DNA from: Pythium myriotylum
Lineage: Eukaryota; Oomycota; Peronosporomycetes; Pythiales; Pythiaceae
Direction: 5' to 3'
NCBI GenBank assembly: GCA_023091665.1
Contig: JALJCQ010000004.1
Coordinates: forward strand, 744,001 to 808,000
Length of the DNA: 64,000 nucleotides
The translations under genes and the position numbers were made by a program. The notes below the pieces were generated by a model. That model was not told where the DNA came from and did no database searches. It saw only the letters and a program-made list of their open reading frames with translations. Of this stretch, positions 19,501-30,435 are shown in pieces (position 1 is the stretch's first letter; every line of letters begins with the position of its first letter).

Positions 19501-22500
19501 TTAGATGAAGAAGGGACCCTCTTCCTCATCGGGCAGGATATCGGCTGCCGTAGTTATGACCGTGACACTGGAGGCGGAGTGGAGACGGCGACGCGATGGC
19601 GAGTGGGTCTCAGCATCAACGACGCGCAGGCTCTTCAGGAAAGACGGATATTCAACCACTTGGGTGACCTTGTCCACAGATGCATCCTCATTAGATTCTG
19701 CATTTCCGCTTGTTTGGTTGGACCTCCGGATCGTGAAGGCATCCGCCAAGTGTTCAAGCTGCTCATCCTGAAAGGGACAGTCATGTTCCTGATTCACGCA
19801 CTTCATGACAGCGATGAACTTGTCCCGGCTCACGTATCCTCGGTGCTTCTTGTCCAGGCGGCGGAACACAAACTTGAGATACATGCGCTGCTCGTTCAGT
19901 ATATTCTTGACACTGTCGAGTAGAGCATCAGCCCAAGACAGGTACTTGTCATTCGATGATGGACTTAGAGGCGGTGCTTCGCCTGTATCAGCGGCCGCAG
20001 GATTGAGCTGCGTGTGTGAGGCATTAAAACTCGACATCCAAAGACTGCGTTGTCTTGTGCTGTCGGGAGAGAACACGTCTTCAAACACGTTCCATACAAG
20101 CTTCTTCTTGTCGTCTTCCACAGCAGCAACGCCATAGAAAGTCTGCAGAATAGCAGAGTGGAGGGCTCGAGCACCGCTTTCGTCCAGAGCAGGCAGGAGC
20201 TGGATACTTTGAGAAGCTTTGAGCAAATCATCAGAGTTAAGGTATCCCTTGCTTGACGTGTCGAAGTCTAAGAATGCCTCCTTCAAACTTGAATAGTGTC
20301 TGGAAGATGCCAATCTCGAGCCGAACTGTTGCAGCAAGTCAACAGCACGGACATCATCAACGTCGAACAGCTCTTGAAGATAGTCGGAGCGACTGAACTC
20401 CGCGAAGAACGATCGGAACTCTTCAAAGTCCACAAACCCATCACGGTTTTGATCCATATGCTGCATGAGCTCAAGGATTTGCTGCTCAGACAAAGTGCTT
20501 CCTAGCCCAAGCTTGCCCTGGATCGTAGACCGGAAGACGTCGTACGTGATGAAACCGTGTTTGAAAAAGTTTTCGTGACTGCCCTGAGTTGCAATGCCAC
20601 GAATGCTTTTGATGTACATGGGGTAGTGCTTGTTCAAGTCGATTGAATCTGGATCCGAGGCTCTTGCACTGCGGGTCTGGGATGCTTTGAACAGATCGAA
20701 TGCAGCCCGAATCTTCTCACTCAGATCCATCGCATCAACATCGACGCTCCCCTTGCTCGCGACCAGAGCGTCGCAGAAAGCCAACCAAACACGTCGAACA
20801 AGGTGGCGCCGCCAATCGACACTGGTGAGTTCAACCGTGTATCGCCCCAGAAATGCTTCGTAGTCTACGCGCCCATCATCACGAGCAGCTTCTCCTCCTA
20901 CGAGTTGCTTGAAGTACGACAAAAAGCGCGCATCAATACCCAGCACTTCCCGCAAGGTATCTTTCCACTGCAGTTTTGTTACTGTCCCAGTACCATCCAC
21001 GTCGACTTGAGTAAATGCAGCACCGAGTGCAGACTTCTTCTCCCCAAGCAATTCAACAAGAGACATCATAGTTCTCCGTTCGAGGCGACGAGCTTTCTTT
21101 CTCCACTCATTCTTGCCAGCATCGCTTAGCTTCTGGAGTGGCTGCGAGTAGTATTGGACGACATGAGGTTTTAGGTTACCATTTTCGACCACCTGAAGTT
21201 GTACGAAAGCGCCCTTGTTGTTCTGGGAGCCACAGTAACTGGAGGCAGAAAAAATCGTGAGGAGCATGCCGTCATGGGTTATCTCGTATCCCTCCTCTTG
21301 GCATTCGTGGGATCGAATCACCAAGCTCAGTTGATTTAATGCGCAGAACTCCTTTGTCACGTCAGGGCCGAACTCAACACCGGCACCTCGCTCAGATGGC
21401 CTACAACCATCGATTTCACGTGGGTCACTCCACAACAAATGGGTGAACAGTTCGTCTTCTCGGCTAGTGCCAAGAGTTGGAACCTCTCGACGGTGATTGA
21501 TGCGCTGGAGCTCCTCGATCGTAACGTTTGTGTGACTGCTTAGACCTCCGTGTGTCGCGAAAACTCGCTCATTAATCAGCGCGAATATCGGCAAGAGCTC
21601 GAAAACGTCCTCGAACATCTGAAACAACTGCACACAAGAGTATTTCCGCGAGCAGCTGATTGCGTCTGAGCCATCAAATTGAATGCTTTCCGAGCTGTAC
21701 TTGACATAGATCTCGTCTTCAAACCCAAAATTCTCGTTGATCATACGTTCCTCGTGGTTTCCTCGATTCAAGAAAACGTAGTCTGGATACAAGAGCTTGA
21801 AGCTGAGGAGCAGAATCATTACCTCGACACCATGAGATCCGCGATCCACGAAATCACCGTTGAATAAGAACCATGTCTTAGGGCTCGGAACTCCGTTCTT
21901 TTCCAAGATTGTGAGGAGGTCCTCCAGTTGTCCGTGAATGTCACCTACGACAATAAGGTTCACGCCTGCGGGAATCACGATCGTGTTCATCGGCGACGTG
22001 TACTTGGTGGTGAAGAGCCGGATTGTTTCATCCAATATGTGATGAACGTATACTCGATGCAATAGGATGCCATTCCGGAACTGGTCGATCAGCTTCATTA
22101 CAGTCTCCAATCGGAGTGGAAATGAAATATGAACTCCTCGGTAGTGCTCGAGGGACTTTCGCACTAGCTCTTGTTCATCTTGATCGTCGAACACCAATTG
22201 AGGTGTGTCGTAGGAGTTCAGTGTTGGAACCATGGAGGTGAGCTCGCTAACGCTTGACGACTTGTTCAGGATACGGACCATCTGAACCGTTTTCTGTTCC
22301 TGTACTGTCTCGAGCAAGTTCCATGTGCTGAAGTTGAGCTGTGCGCGGAACAGCGTCTGAGCCAAGTGCCTTCGGATCGTGCTTTTGATGCGGTTAGCAG
22401 AGAGAATTGTGTCCGAGTACAGCTCGACGTAGCCAAGCGCTACACGGCGAATCTCACCACCTTTTTCAAGCGCCGCGCTCACAAATGCACCGCTGTGGTC

Positions 22501-23268
22501 TGAATCGTCAGTCGCATCGAGCTTGACAATCTTGCCAGGGTACATGCCATACAGAAGCACGCGCGTGCCCACCTTGAGCTCTGACTGCTGGATCTTGGCT
22601 GGGCTACAATCGCGACAAATTCGCACAATATCGTAGTAACCCTGCATGGGCAATCGGTTGACGAAGACCGAGCACTCATCGCACATGCAGGTCCCGCACT
22701 TGCGGCAGTGATGTGGTCGGAAGAGCAGTGTGAACTCCTGGCGGCAAACGAGGCAGTGCTGCGTGTTCTGCATCCAGATGGGCCGAAGCGCAAGTCGGAA
22801 GGCCTTCTCCCACTTGACATATGTGGCGTCCGTGGATGCGCGCAGCTTCCACGACGTGAGCTGGCCCGTAAGCGAGTACCCGGTGAGGTTCATCTCGAGC
22901 TTCTTGCGGTTGAAGGCCATGCCGCGCTGCACCGCCGTGCCGTCGTACTCGTCCTCCTGGCGCGCGAGCTCCTTGCCAATGAGCGAGACGTTCAGCATGA
23001 TGACACCGCGCAGATGCTGCGGTGTGAGCGTCACGTGCACGCGTCGCTGGCCGCCACCAGGCGCGTTCTCCTTGGGCATGGGCAGCTCGTAGTAGCAGAA
23101 GCGACCGTTCCGGAAGAGCAGGAAGTAGCGGAAGTGCGCGTAGTCGCCGATCTTGATGAGCGGGCCTTCCATGAGCTTTTGGTCCTCGTAGTAGTTGCTC
23201 ACGGGCCCTTCCTCGCCGCCCGCGAGCATCCAGCCGCTCAGCCACGACCGAGCATCCTCGCCCTCCAT
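19501..23268 (-). CDS. PH-FYVE-PPEF-type Ser/Thr phosphatase with EF-hands
   Basis: Single exon, 1255 residues. Order of parts: a PH-like domain (about 30-160, beginning KLMEGPLIKIG and ending KWEKAFRLAL); a FYVE-type zinc finger (about 172-221, CLVC, then RPHHCRKCGTCMC and ICRDC); an IQ-like basic helix (about 293-310); and a PPP-family phosphatase with GDIHGQ (about 442), GDFVDRG (about 471) and RGNHE (about 502). Then come several EF-hand loops (DVDGTGTVTKLQW, DQNRDGFVDFEEF, DTSSKGYLNSDDL, DKKHRGYVSRDKF). The catalytic core and C-terminal EF-hands match the PPEF/RdgC calcium-regulated phosphatases. The N-terminal PH and FYVE domains should bind phosphoinositides, probably PI3P on endosomes. 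Inference: a calcium-regulated protein phosphatase targeted to phosphoinositide membranes. Confidence 0.93.
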   Translation of the reverse strand: MEGEDARSWLSGWMLAGGEEGPVSNYYEDQKLMEGPLIKIGDYAHFRYFLLFRNGRFCYYELPMPKENAPGGGQRRVHVTLTPQHLRGVIMLNVSLIGKELARQEDEYDGTAVQRGMAFNRKKLEMNLTGYSLTGQLTSWKLRASTDATYVKWEKAFRLALRPIWMQNTQHCLVCRQEFTLLFRPHHCRKCGTCMCDECSVFVNRLPMQGYYDIVRICRDCSPAKIQQSELKVGTRVLLYGMYPGKIVKLDATDDSDHSGAFVSAALEKGGEIRRVALGYVELYSDTILSANRIKSTIRRHLAQTLFRAQLNFSTWNLLETVQEQKTVQMVRILNKSSSVSELTSMVPTLNSYDTPQLVFDDQDEQELVRKSLEHYRGVHISFPLRLETVMKLIDQFRNGILLHRVYVHHILDETIRLFTTKYTSPMNTIVIPAGVNLIVVGDIHGQLEDLLTILEKNGVPSPKTWFLFNGDFVDRGSHGVEVMILLLSFKLLYPDYVFLNRGNHEERMINENFGFEDEIYVKYSSESIQFDGSDAISCSRKYSCVQLFQMFEDVFELLPIFALINERVFATHGGLSSHTNVTIEELQRINHRREVPTLGTSREDELFTHLLWSDPREIDGCRPSERGAGVEFGPDVTKEFCALNQLSLVIRSHECQEEGYEITHDGMLLTIFSASSYCGSQNNKGAFVQLQVVENGNLKPHVVQYYSQPLQKLSDAGKNEWRKKARRLERRTMMSLVELLGEKKSALGAAFTQVDVDGTGTVTKLQWKDTLREVLGIDARFLSYFKQLVGGEAARDDGRVDYEAFLGRYTVELTSVDWRRHLVRRVWLAFCDALVASKGSVDVDAMDLSEKIRAAFDLFKASQTRSARASDPDSIDLNKHYPMYIKSIRGIATQGSHENFFKHGFITYDVFRSTIQGKLGLGSTLSEQQILELMQHMDQNRDGFVDFEEFRSFFAEFSRSDYLQELFDVDDVRAVDLLQQFGSRLASSRHYSSLKEAFLDFDTSSKGYLNSDDLLKASQSIQLLPALDESGARALHSAILQTFYGVAAVEDDKKKLVWNVFEDVFSPDSTRQRSLWMSSFNASHTQLNPAAADTGEAPPLSPSSNDKYLSWADALLDSVKNILNEQRMYLKFVFRRLDKKHRGYVSRDKFIAVMKCVNQEHDCPFQDEQLEHLADAFTIRRSNQTSGNAESNEDASVDKVTQVVEYPSFLKSLRVVDAETHSPSRRRLHSASSVTVITTAADILPDEEEGPFFI

Positions 23269-23453
23269 GGCGATTCGCAGTCTCTTCTCGTCGAGGCATT
23301 GCTCGGCTCGCCCAGTCAGCAGTCGTCGGAGTGATGGTCGTTTTCATGCGGTTTAACAGTTCTGGACACCAGTGTCGAAAACAGAATCATGCGTTATGAG
23401 AGGTTTCCCATTCTGGGTTTCTTCAACTTCAAGGTTTGGATTCTCCCGCGCGA

Positions 23454-25076
23454 ATGAACACCAAGGGAAACCAGCGCGCGTCGGCGGCGCCGAGCGCGGC
23501 TGCGGCCAGGCGATGGCACGTGCGCGTCACCGTGGACACGCACGCGCTCGCGGCGCGCGGATCGCCGTTTTCGCTGCTGCGAGAGCTGCTCGGGGGCCCG
23601 AGAACCGCGCTGCTGATCGGACTCGCGACGGGCGCGCACCTCTTCAACGCGCTCGACCAGCTCTCGCGGCTCTGTCTGCACGAGGCAAGCCTGCTGAATA
23701 TCCTACGGAATGGATGTTCTTCATGCTGACGAGGGTTTACTGGTTAGCGCATCTGGACGGCAGTGGTCAAGCCATCGGCTGTTGGAGTCAAGCAACTCGT
23801 CGTGTTCGTGCCGCCGTTCGCGTCGGGAGAGAATATCGCTAGTCAGATCAAGCGATTGGCTGCAAGCATGCAACTTGATATCGCGCTCAACGCAGTCGAC
23901 TGCGAGAATGTGCCACCGTTTGGTGAGTGGGATGTGGACCGAAGAATGGGCTGGTTGTAAATTCAACTGTTTGCAGTGATCGACGCACTGGTTGCTTCCA
24001 TGCTCACTGGCCAACTGGAAGCTGCTGGGTACTTGCTTCACCATCCTGTTTGGTGGACTGATGTAGCTGACTTGGCTGAGACCAGATGCACTATCGTGGG
24101 AGAGGCCTCTGAACGCCAGGTTGTACTCAGTTCTAATATGTTCGTTGGCGATGTGCCCACAATTTCGATGCCCCAACTTGCGTGGCATTTTGACCAAAGC
24201 CGCCAGCAATGCATCTTGGAATTGGTGAGATCAAACCTGTAAGGTTCCCAGGCTGGAATATAATTTTACTGTTTATCTGTGAAGACATGCATTCCACTCG
24301 TTATGAGGCTAAAGACAATAGCGGAGGATGCCGAGATCAGCGGCGAGGATGACGAGGTTGACGAGACGAGTGGGTGGACAAATAGCTCTCGCGTTCGAGT
24401 TCTACCAAGACTAAGCAATGGCTGGGTGGTGTCTCGCTTGGCGTACGTTCGCAAATTTGTTAGTCGCGGAGTGGTGAACACTAACTTGAGTTGAAACGAT
24501 AGGGAAGAACCATTCCCAGCTCCAAGGTTTGCAAGGATAACCTCCTGCTGGTTGATGAAGGAAATCTTAACGTTCTGATTTCTTAGCGCGCTGAATGAGG
24601 CTCCTCATATCCCACGCACAAGAGATGACTTTCGACGATATTGGCTTCAAGTTCACGGCATCCGTATGTTCCAAGGTGGATGCCTTCTAGGACTTTTTAG
24701 ATTAGACTGAACTCCTTCAGATTTACCTCAGGATTTTGGAGGATTCGTACGCGTCCGATTTTCAAGTACGTCTATCTTCACGTATCCGGCATGCTGTGTT
24801 TCGACCCAGTGGACGCCGCTTCATAAACAAACCCGTTTGGAAGGACTCGACATCATTCGTGGATTTGCCTCGATAGTGAGGCAGATGTACGGTGAGGAAA
24901 ATGTATCCATATCGAACCCGGATGATCAGGTTGAAAAATCAGCAGTGCTGCTACCTGCATCAGCATTGGTCAATGATACAACGACTCGCAGCAATGGATT
25001 ACTCGTAGCTCCTGGTCAGTTGCAACAGCCAAGAAAGAGACGAATGATCCATCGAGACTGCTACATGGCATCGTAG
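23454..25076 (+). CDS. C18orf63-like (DUF4708) protein
   Basis: Exons 23454-23684, 23748-23922, 23977-24224, 24285-24442, 24503-24526, 24587-24663 and 24721-25076; 422 residues, all phases consistent. The first intron appears to be GC-AG (gag|gcaagc ... ggttag) and exon 5 is only 24 bases. The stretch DDFRRYWLQVHGIHLPQD followed by SIFTYPACCVSTQWTPL resembles the YWK-MYGYRLP and LFTYPLSCI phrases of animal C18orf63 proteins, and the N-terminal half fits the same domain. The function of this family is unknown in any organism I know; it has no enzymatic motif. It ends 35 bases from the DNAAF3 stop. The assignment rests on a few motifs, so the family call is moderate and the exon structure firmer. 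Confidence 0.7.
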
Positions 25077-25111
25077 AGCTGTTTGCGTGTATTTGGATGT
25101 GTGTGGCTTGG

Positions 25112-27054
25112 TCATGTGCGTTGGAAGTTAAACCGAAGAACAGCATTCTCAATTTTCAGCAGGTCTTGCTTCGAATAATTGTCGGTGAACTCAAAACTGG
25201 GCTTCAATCTTTGACATTTCGCCATCTCTAGCAGCTTTCTCACATACAAGAGTCGCTGCTCTTCAGTAAGAGGGAGCAAGAAGCTAGGGGGGGGGATCAG
25301 TGGACTGCTCTAACTCGCAGAACGAAGCGAAACTTACGTCGGTGCCTCGACACTCACGGTTGCATGGTCGCAGAGGAGGTCAGTAAAACCTGGTGCATTT
25401 GGCTCGGATGCGTCGTTCAAGATGTGGCAATGTTGTGAAGAGAGAAAAACGTGGTCGAAGCGATGCACGTAGCGTTTCTTTGCGTACAGGTCTTCGATCC
25501 TACCAGTGAGCGGGATGATCTAGGCATCGAATCGTGAACATGGTGAGTTTCAATGCCTGGTCGATGATCTCTCACCTTTATGTTGTCAAATGACTCGACG
25601 ATTGTCTTGGCTCTCGCCTCTGCGTCGCGCTCCCGTGCGCTTTGCGTCCGAGCGTCGCTGCATAGTGGCGTGAGTAAGAGAGATAGCTTAGATTGGCCTT
25701 GAAGAAGACTCGTCGTACCTACTCGAGTCTTGGTTGCTGACCACCTTCTCCTCGTCGTCGACTTCTTCGATACGATGCAGATTGTTTGTATCTTCTGTTG
25801 CGCCATCCTCATCCGTGCTTGATTTGTCCAGCTCAGACTCGCCAATACCACTGTAGACGTCGTGGGCCGTCTTCATCGTGTACACCTCACCAGTCTCAAT
25901 CTCGTACAAGTATGACAGGACATTGTACACAGCGACCTCTGTTGTGTTCTAGCGATACAAGCAAGATCATCAGCTTACGGTTTGTGTGTGTCTCAGTGTT
26001 CCACGTGCTACGTACGTGGCGATTCTGCTCTACACCAGTCCCTTTATTGTGGATCTCGAAGAGCTGCTTAGCAAACTTGTTGTGCGCGTTGCACTGAACC
26101 CCGAATGAGATGTACGGACCGATTATAATATCTGTCCAGATACCTCGGCAGAGAACCGAGCCGTGATTCTTCTTGTGAGCCTCGGTGTACGATGCCATCG
26201 ATCGGTTGGGCTCCGTGTAGCTCTGATCGCCAAACTCGAAGGCAATCCCCGTGTTACGCCATGTCCGGAATTGCTTGATATGAATAACACTGGCGTTCTC
26301 AATCTTCTTGAGTATCATCTACATCATACCGAGCATTAATCAACTATGAGGAAACCTTCAATTTCAGGAATGGATTCGCACCGTGTAGTCCCAATCGACG
26401 AGGTTGTCTCTGTAATCGTATCGTGTCTCGTAGTAATGGCGGAGGCGGTGGTCACGTAGCTTCACCACTGGACGCAACATACTGCGTAAGCACAGATACA
26501 CCCAAGAAGCTCTATGAGGACGTACTGTCAAACGGTACTTTGGGCGACCAACTTTGGACGGTGTCCACCAGCTCGTCTCTTGTCTTCATTTTTAAATGCG
26601 TCAAGTCAACTTGATCCGCGAGCCAACCGCGTTCATTGTGCACCAAGTCAAGCAGCGCCTTGGTCTTGCTTGCAACGTACCCAACCGTGCGCTCTTGCAA
26701 TAGCGCGTTGCCGAAGACCTCGAGAAAGACGTTGCATCTCTGACGAACAGGTAGTTCCCAGTCCTGCGCGATCTGAAGCAGTAGCAGATGGCGTGCCAGC
26801 GGCTCCACCGACTTCTCGTACACGTAAATGTGGATTGGTCGTGTGGCGGTCGCACTGTGACGGCGGCGGCTCGCGATGGTCGCCAGCACGTGGCGGATGT
26901 CGCCGGGACCAACGAGGAGCATGGACACTGGTGTCGAGTCGTCAGCGTCAGATTCGTTCGCTGGCATGTCGCGCTGCAAATCGAAGCCCGGCGAGAATCC
27001 CCACATGTTGACTGTGCCGAGACTCATCATCAGTGCGCTTGTGGTGCGCGCCAT
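25112..27054 (-). CDS. DNAAF3: Dynein axonemal assembly factor 3
   Basis: Complement of 26526-27054, 26382-26467, 26016-26318, 25719-25948, 25576-25657, 25338-25519 and 25112-25283: seven exons, introns 54-67 bp, 527 residues. Diagnostic stretches: LGTVNMWGFSPGFDLQ, SMLLVGPGDIRHVLATIA, IYVYEKSVEPLARHLLLLQI, NVFLEVFGNALLQ, KLRDHRLRHYYETRYD, IKQFRTWRNTGIAFEF and WTDIIIGPYISFG. DNAAF3 is a cytoplasmic factor needed to pre-assemble outer and inner dynein arms before transport into the flagellum; it is found only in lineages with motile cilia. The fold is methyltransferase-like, and VGPGD stands where SAM-binding glycines would be. Start at 27054 is the first ATG before the conserved block. A run of nine C (minus strand) lies at the 3' end of the last intron. 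Confidence 0.95.
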
Positions 27055-27239
27055 CGTGCTGTGCGTCGCAGGCCCGACTGCTTGGGAAATGACGCGGCGT
27101 CCATTTCCACCGAGCGGATCCTGAAGCGACACGGAAACATGATTGGCTGAAATTTCGAACGAAAATATCGAACCGTTCACCCTTGAATAGAAGACCTTGT
27201 TTGAAGCTGGTCATCGACAATGGATCTTCAGCTGAGACC

Positions 27240-28545
27240 ATGATGCTTCTCGCCGTTGGCGCCGCGGTGGCGCTGCTGGCGTCGGCTGTGGACGGCGCCA
27301 GCCGCGTGTTCGTGGACGGCGTCTTCCCGTTGGCGCTCTCGGCGTTTGAAATGGAAAATTTGCAGGCGTGTCCGTGCGAGACGCAGGCGCTGTGTCTGCC
27401 AGTTGAGTGGACAAGGCGAGCGCCTCGAGCGAAGAAAGAGGTCTTCGCGTTCTCAGTTGCGACGGACGACCGCTGGAAGCAGTATGACTGGGATCGCGTG
27501 ACGACCATCGCGTGGAATGTGGACAAAGAACTGCTCTGCCACGCGCACAGCAAAGGAGTCAAGGTCGTCGTCAAGCACAACTTCGACGAGCCAGACAAGC
27601 TGTGCGACGTCTCCGCGAGGCGTCAGTGGATCCGCGAGACGTACGAGAGCATCATCGATAACCACGCGGACGGAGTCAACATCGACACGGAGAAGGCTTT
27701 CTTCGGCGAGCAGGCAGAGTGTCAGACGCAGCTGGTTCGGGAGCTGCGCGCTGAGCTGTCGAGTCATCCGCTCACGTCGAAGTCACAGGTGAGTTGGTTG
27801 TGCTACTTTACTTTGCGCCATGTAGTTCTATTATCGGTGGTGAATCCTTTGTGATTAGATCACATTCGACGTGCCGTGGGCGCCGCGGCCGATTGACGGC
27901 CGCTACTACCAGTGGAAAGAGCTCTCGGAAGTCGTTGACTTCTTCTTTGTTATGTCGGTAAGTCGAGGCGCTAAACTCGACTCTCCAAAGGATTTAGACT
28001 CACACTACATTGGATAGTATGATATGCGCAGCCAGATCTACTACCAGTGCCTCGCAGCTGCCAACTCACCGCTTGCTCTAGTGCGACAAGGTCTCTACGA
28101 GTTCATTCGCGCCTACCATATCCCTCCTGAAAAGCTCGTGCTCGGGCTGCCGTGGTACGGTTACAAGTACGAATGCGAGTCATTCTCTGCAGCTCAGTCG
28201 CTGTGCTCCATCGCGCCTGAGCCCTTCTTCGAAGCCCCATGCAGCGATGCTGCCGGGTCCCAGCTGGACTATGGCGAAATCATGAAACTTGTGAAGCAGC
28301 ATGGAGAGGGCAATCGCCATTGGGACGAGCTCACACAGTCGCCGTTTTTGCAATTTAACCACGGCAACCCGACCAAAACGACCCAGCTCTGGTTCGACGA
28401 CGAGCAGAGCCTCCGTCTCAAGTATACGTTGGCCAAGACGCTCGGACTACGCGGCGTAGGCATGTGGAATGCCGACACGCTGGACTACGCCGGTGACGCG
28501 GACGGCGCGCGTCGTATGTGGCAAGCACTCGATGCGATCTATTGA
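27240..28545 (+). CDS. CTBS: Di-N-acetylchitobiase, GH18
   Basis: Exons 27240-27788, 27859-27957 and 28018-28545; 391 residues. An N-terminal signal peptide (about 1-19, MMLLAVGAAVALLASAVDGA) leads to a mature protein with paired cysteines (CPCETQALC). The GH18 active site DGVNIDTE is at residues 144-151, with Glu151 as the acid. Further landmarks are FFVMSYDMRSQ, LGLPWYGYKYEC and LGLRGVGMWNADTLDY, all chitobiase-like. The animal enzyme is lysosomal and removes GlcNAc from the reducing end of chitobiose in asparagine-linked glycan cores. Here it could act in glycoprotein turnover or on small chitin oligomers. It starts 185 bases from the DNAAF3 start, head to head. Confidence 0.93.
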
Positions 28546-28975
28546 CCGTTACGGTGGTGGGTTTCGACGTTTGCGACAGGTGTTTTATACATACTATACA
28601 AAAACCAAGGTACGCGAGTGTTTTCAACAGTTTGCAACGAGTGTCTTTTTCTATTTGATGGGATCTTGAAGGGTTGTGTGCAAGTTGCCGTGCCCCACCT
28701 GAGATTCTGTGCTGGTACTTGGGGAACGAAAGGGCGGAAAGAAAGATACGATGTTTTTCTATAGAACTGGATATGGGGCAACGCCGTCGGTGGCATTCTG
28801 GATTCGCGAGCCGCAGCCGCAGAAGAGCCCTCGTCCATAGCTTCGAACAGCAGACAGCCATCCCCACAGTCTTCGCTGCTCTCGTCCGATCTAGTCCGTT
28901 CTAGTCTCGTGAGACCATCAAACACGCCTTCTTGCCCATCACGACGCACGTCTACAGACGCTGAAACAAGACACG
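28546..28975 (+). other. Spacer between chitobiase and RWP-RK genes
   Basis: About 430 bases holding the chitobiase 3' UTR and the RWP-RK 5' region. I see no conserved frame, repeat or initiator match. Confidence 0.4.
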
Positions 28976-30295
28976 ATGCTCTCCAGCCGACAACACTCCC
29001 CGTCGGCCCACGAGAACGAGGCCTCGACCTCGTCCACAGCAGCCATGACCATCTCCCGAACGCCGACAGCGTCGTCGTTTCTCTCAGAAATGGTGGCAAC
29101 CCCCACCGGTACAGTGATGCCTACGAAGCTGGACTTCCAGTCCCCCATGCCGCCCCACGCCCGACTCGCCTCGGCGGCGATGCTAGCGACACCGGCGGGA
29201 AAGAAAGCACTGGGGCTCATGCTGCTCGAAGGTGCGACAACGCCGTCGCTTGAGCTCCCCATCACGTGCAACTTCGATGCCTTGAGCAACCACTTTCACC
29301 TACCGCTCAAGATCGCGGCCGAGAAGTTCGGTGTGCGTGCGACGGCCTTTAAGAAACGTTGCCGTGCCATTGGCATCCGCCACTGGCCCTATCGTAAAGT
29401 GCGAAGCCTCAAGCGCTCACTCGAAGAACTCAATCGGTGTAGGGAGCAGGGTCTGCTCAACGATAAGCAGCACCACCAACTTGCTGTCTTCCAGTCTCAG
29501 CTCGACAAGCTTTTGTCGCCTGAGACTTATGGCATCGATCCCAGCGGCCGCTTGCCTCCTGGTGCCTTTGACCATGACGATGGAGACGACATCGACCAGG
29601 ACTCATCTGGAGACGATGATGCGTCCTGTGCTTCCAACCAGAGCCCTCGCATCCAGGGCGTGACGGCCTTTGCTGATTTCAAAATCACGTCCTTTCGGGC
29701 CAAACGTAGCAAAAAGAACCCCGAAGTCGCCATGAAGAGCCATCTCCCAACGATCAAGCGTGGGGACTTCTCCATGCCACCTGGAATAATTACGGCTGCG
29801 AACTACGGAGATGGTCCCGCATACTATCGATTCCCTTCAGGGGACGAGATGTCGACATCGAAGGGTGGGGGTTCGGGTCCATACATGCACAACGAAGAGT
29901 TCATTCCAAGCGTGTCTGTGAGATTCGCTCCACATACCGGTAGCGCAGGGAGTGGACTTCCAGGTTTTGACTCGTACGATCCCTTCTTTCACGACTTTAA
30001 GAGTGAGTTTACGCTGACGATGGAAGATTTCGGAGGTGAAGACAGTGTGCCAAGCTCGTACGGCATCGACACATCGGTGCATGACGACTTCTTTCCATTC
30101 TCTCGCTCTCCGACTATGGCTACTCTGCGTGCGTCGACAACGCCGAGTGGGTCTCACCGTACCTCGTCCCGAGCAAACAGCTCCTCTCGCCCATCCTCCG
30201 CCGATACTCACTCCAGAAGTCCCAATGAGGAAAGTGAGACAGGAGACGACGATGTCTTCCTGCAGATCTCCCCCGACTATGGGTGCTTGGTATGA
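28976..30295 (+). CDS. RWP-RK domain transcription factor
   Basis: Single exon, 439 residues. The RWP-RK DNA-binding domain lies at about 104-155: HLPLKIAAEKFGVRATAFKK, then CRAIGIRHWPYRKVRSLKR. The core reads HWPYRK where plants have RWPxRK, so the first Arg is His. A Leu-rich helix after it may dimerise. The rest is low-complexity: acidic stretches (DDGDDIDQDSSGDDD) and Ser-rich regions usual for activation domains. Plant members (NLP, RKD) control nitrogen response and egg identity; stramenopile members have largely unknown targets. The start ATG at 28976 leaves a long Ser/Thr-rich leader typical of such proteins. Confidence 0.9.
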   Translation: MLSSRQHSPSAHENEASTSSTAAMTISRTPTASSFLSEMVATPTGTVMPTKLDFQSPMPPHARLASAAMLATPAGKKALGLMLLEGATTPSLELPITCNFDALSNHFHLPLKIAAEKFGVRATAFKKRCRAIGIRHWPYRKVRSLKRSLEELNRCREQGLLNDKQHHQLAVFQSQLDKLLSPETYGIDPSGRLPPGAFDHDDGDDIDQDSSGDDDASCASNQSPRIQGVTAFADFKITSFRAKRSKKNPEVAMKSHLPTIKRGDFSMPPGIITAANYGDGPAYYRFPSGDEMSTSKGGGSGPYMHNEEFIPSVSVRFAPHTGSAGSGLPGFDSYDPFFHDFKSEFTLTMEDFGGEDSVPSSYGIDTSVHDDFFPFSRSPTMATLRASTTPSGSHRTSSRANSSSRPSSADTHSRSPNEESETGDDDVFLQISPDYGCLV

Positions 30296-30435
30296 AAGCG
30301 GCGCGTCAGGAGTGCCCGGCTTCAGGTTGTTGATGTGCCTCTGGCAATCTTAGTTACTTCCGTGCAAGTGTATAGTAACGAACGAAAGAATAAGCGCGTG
30401 AGAAAAATCCATGGCCATATTTTGTTCTGTGCATT

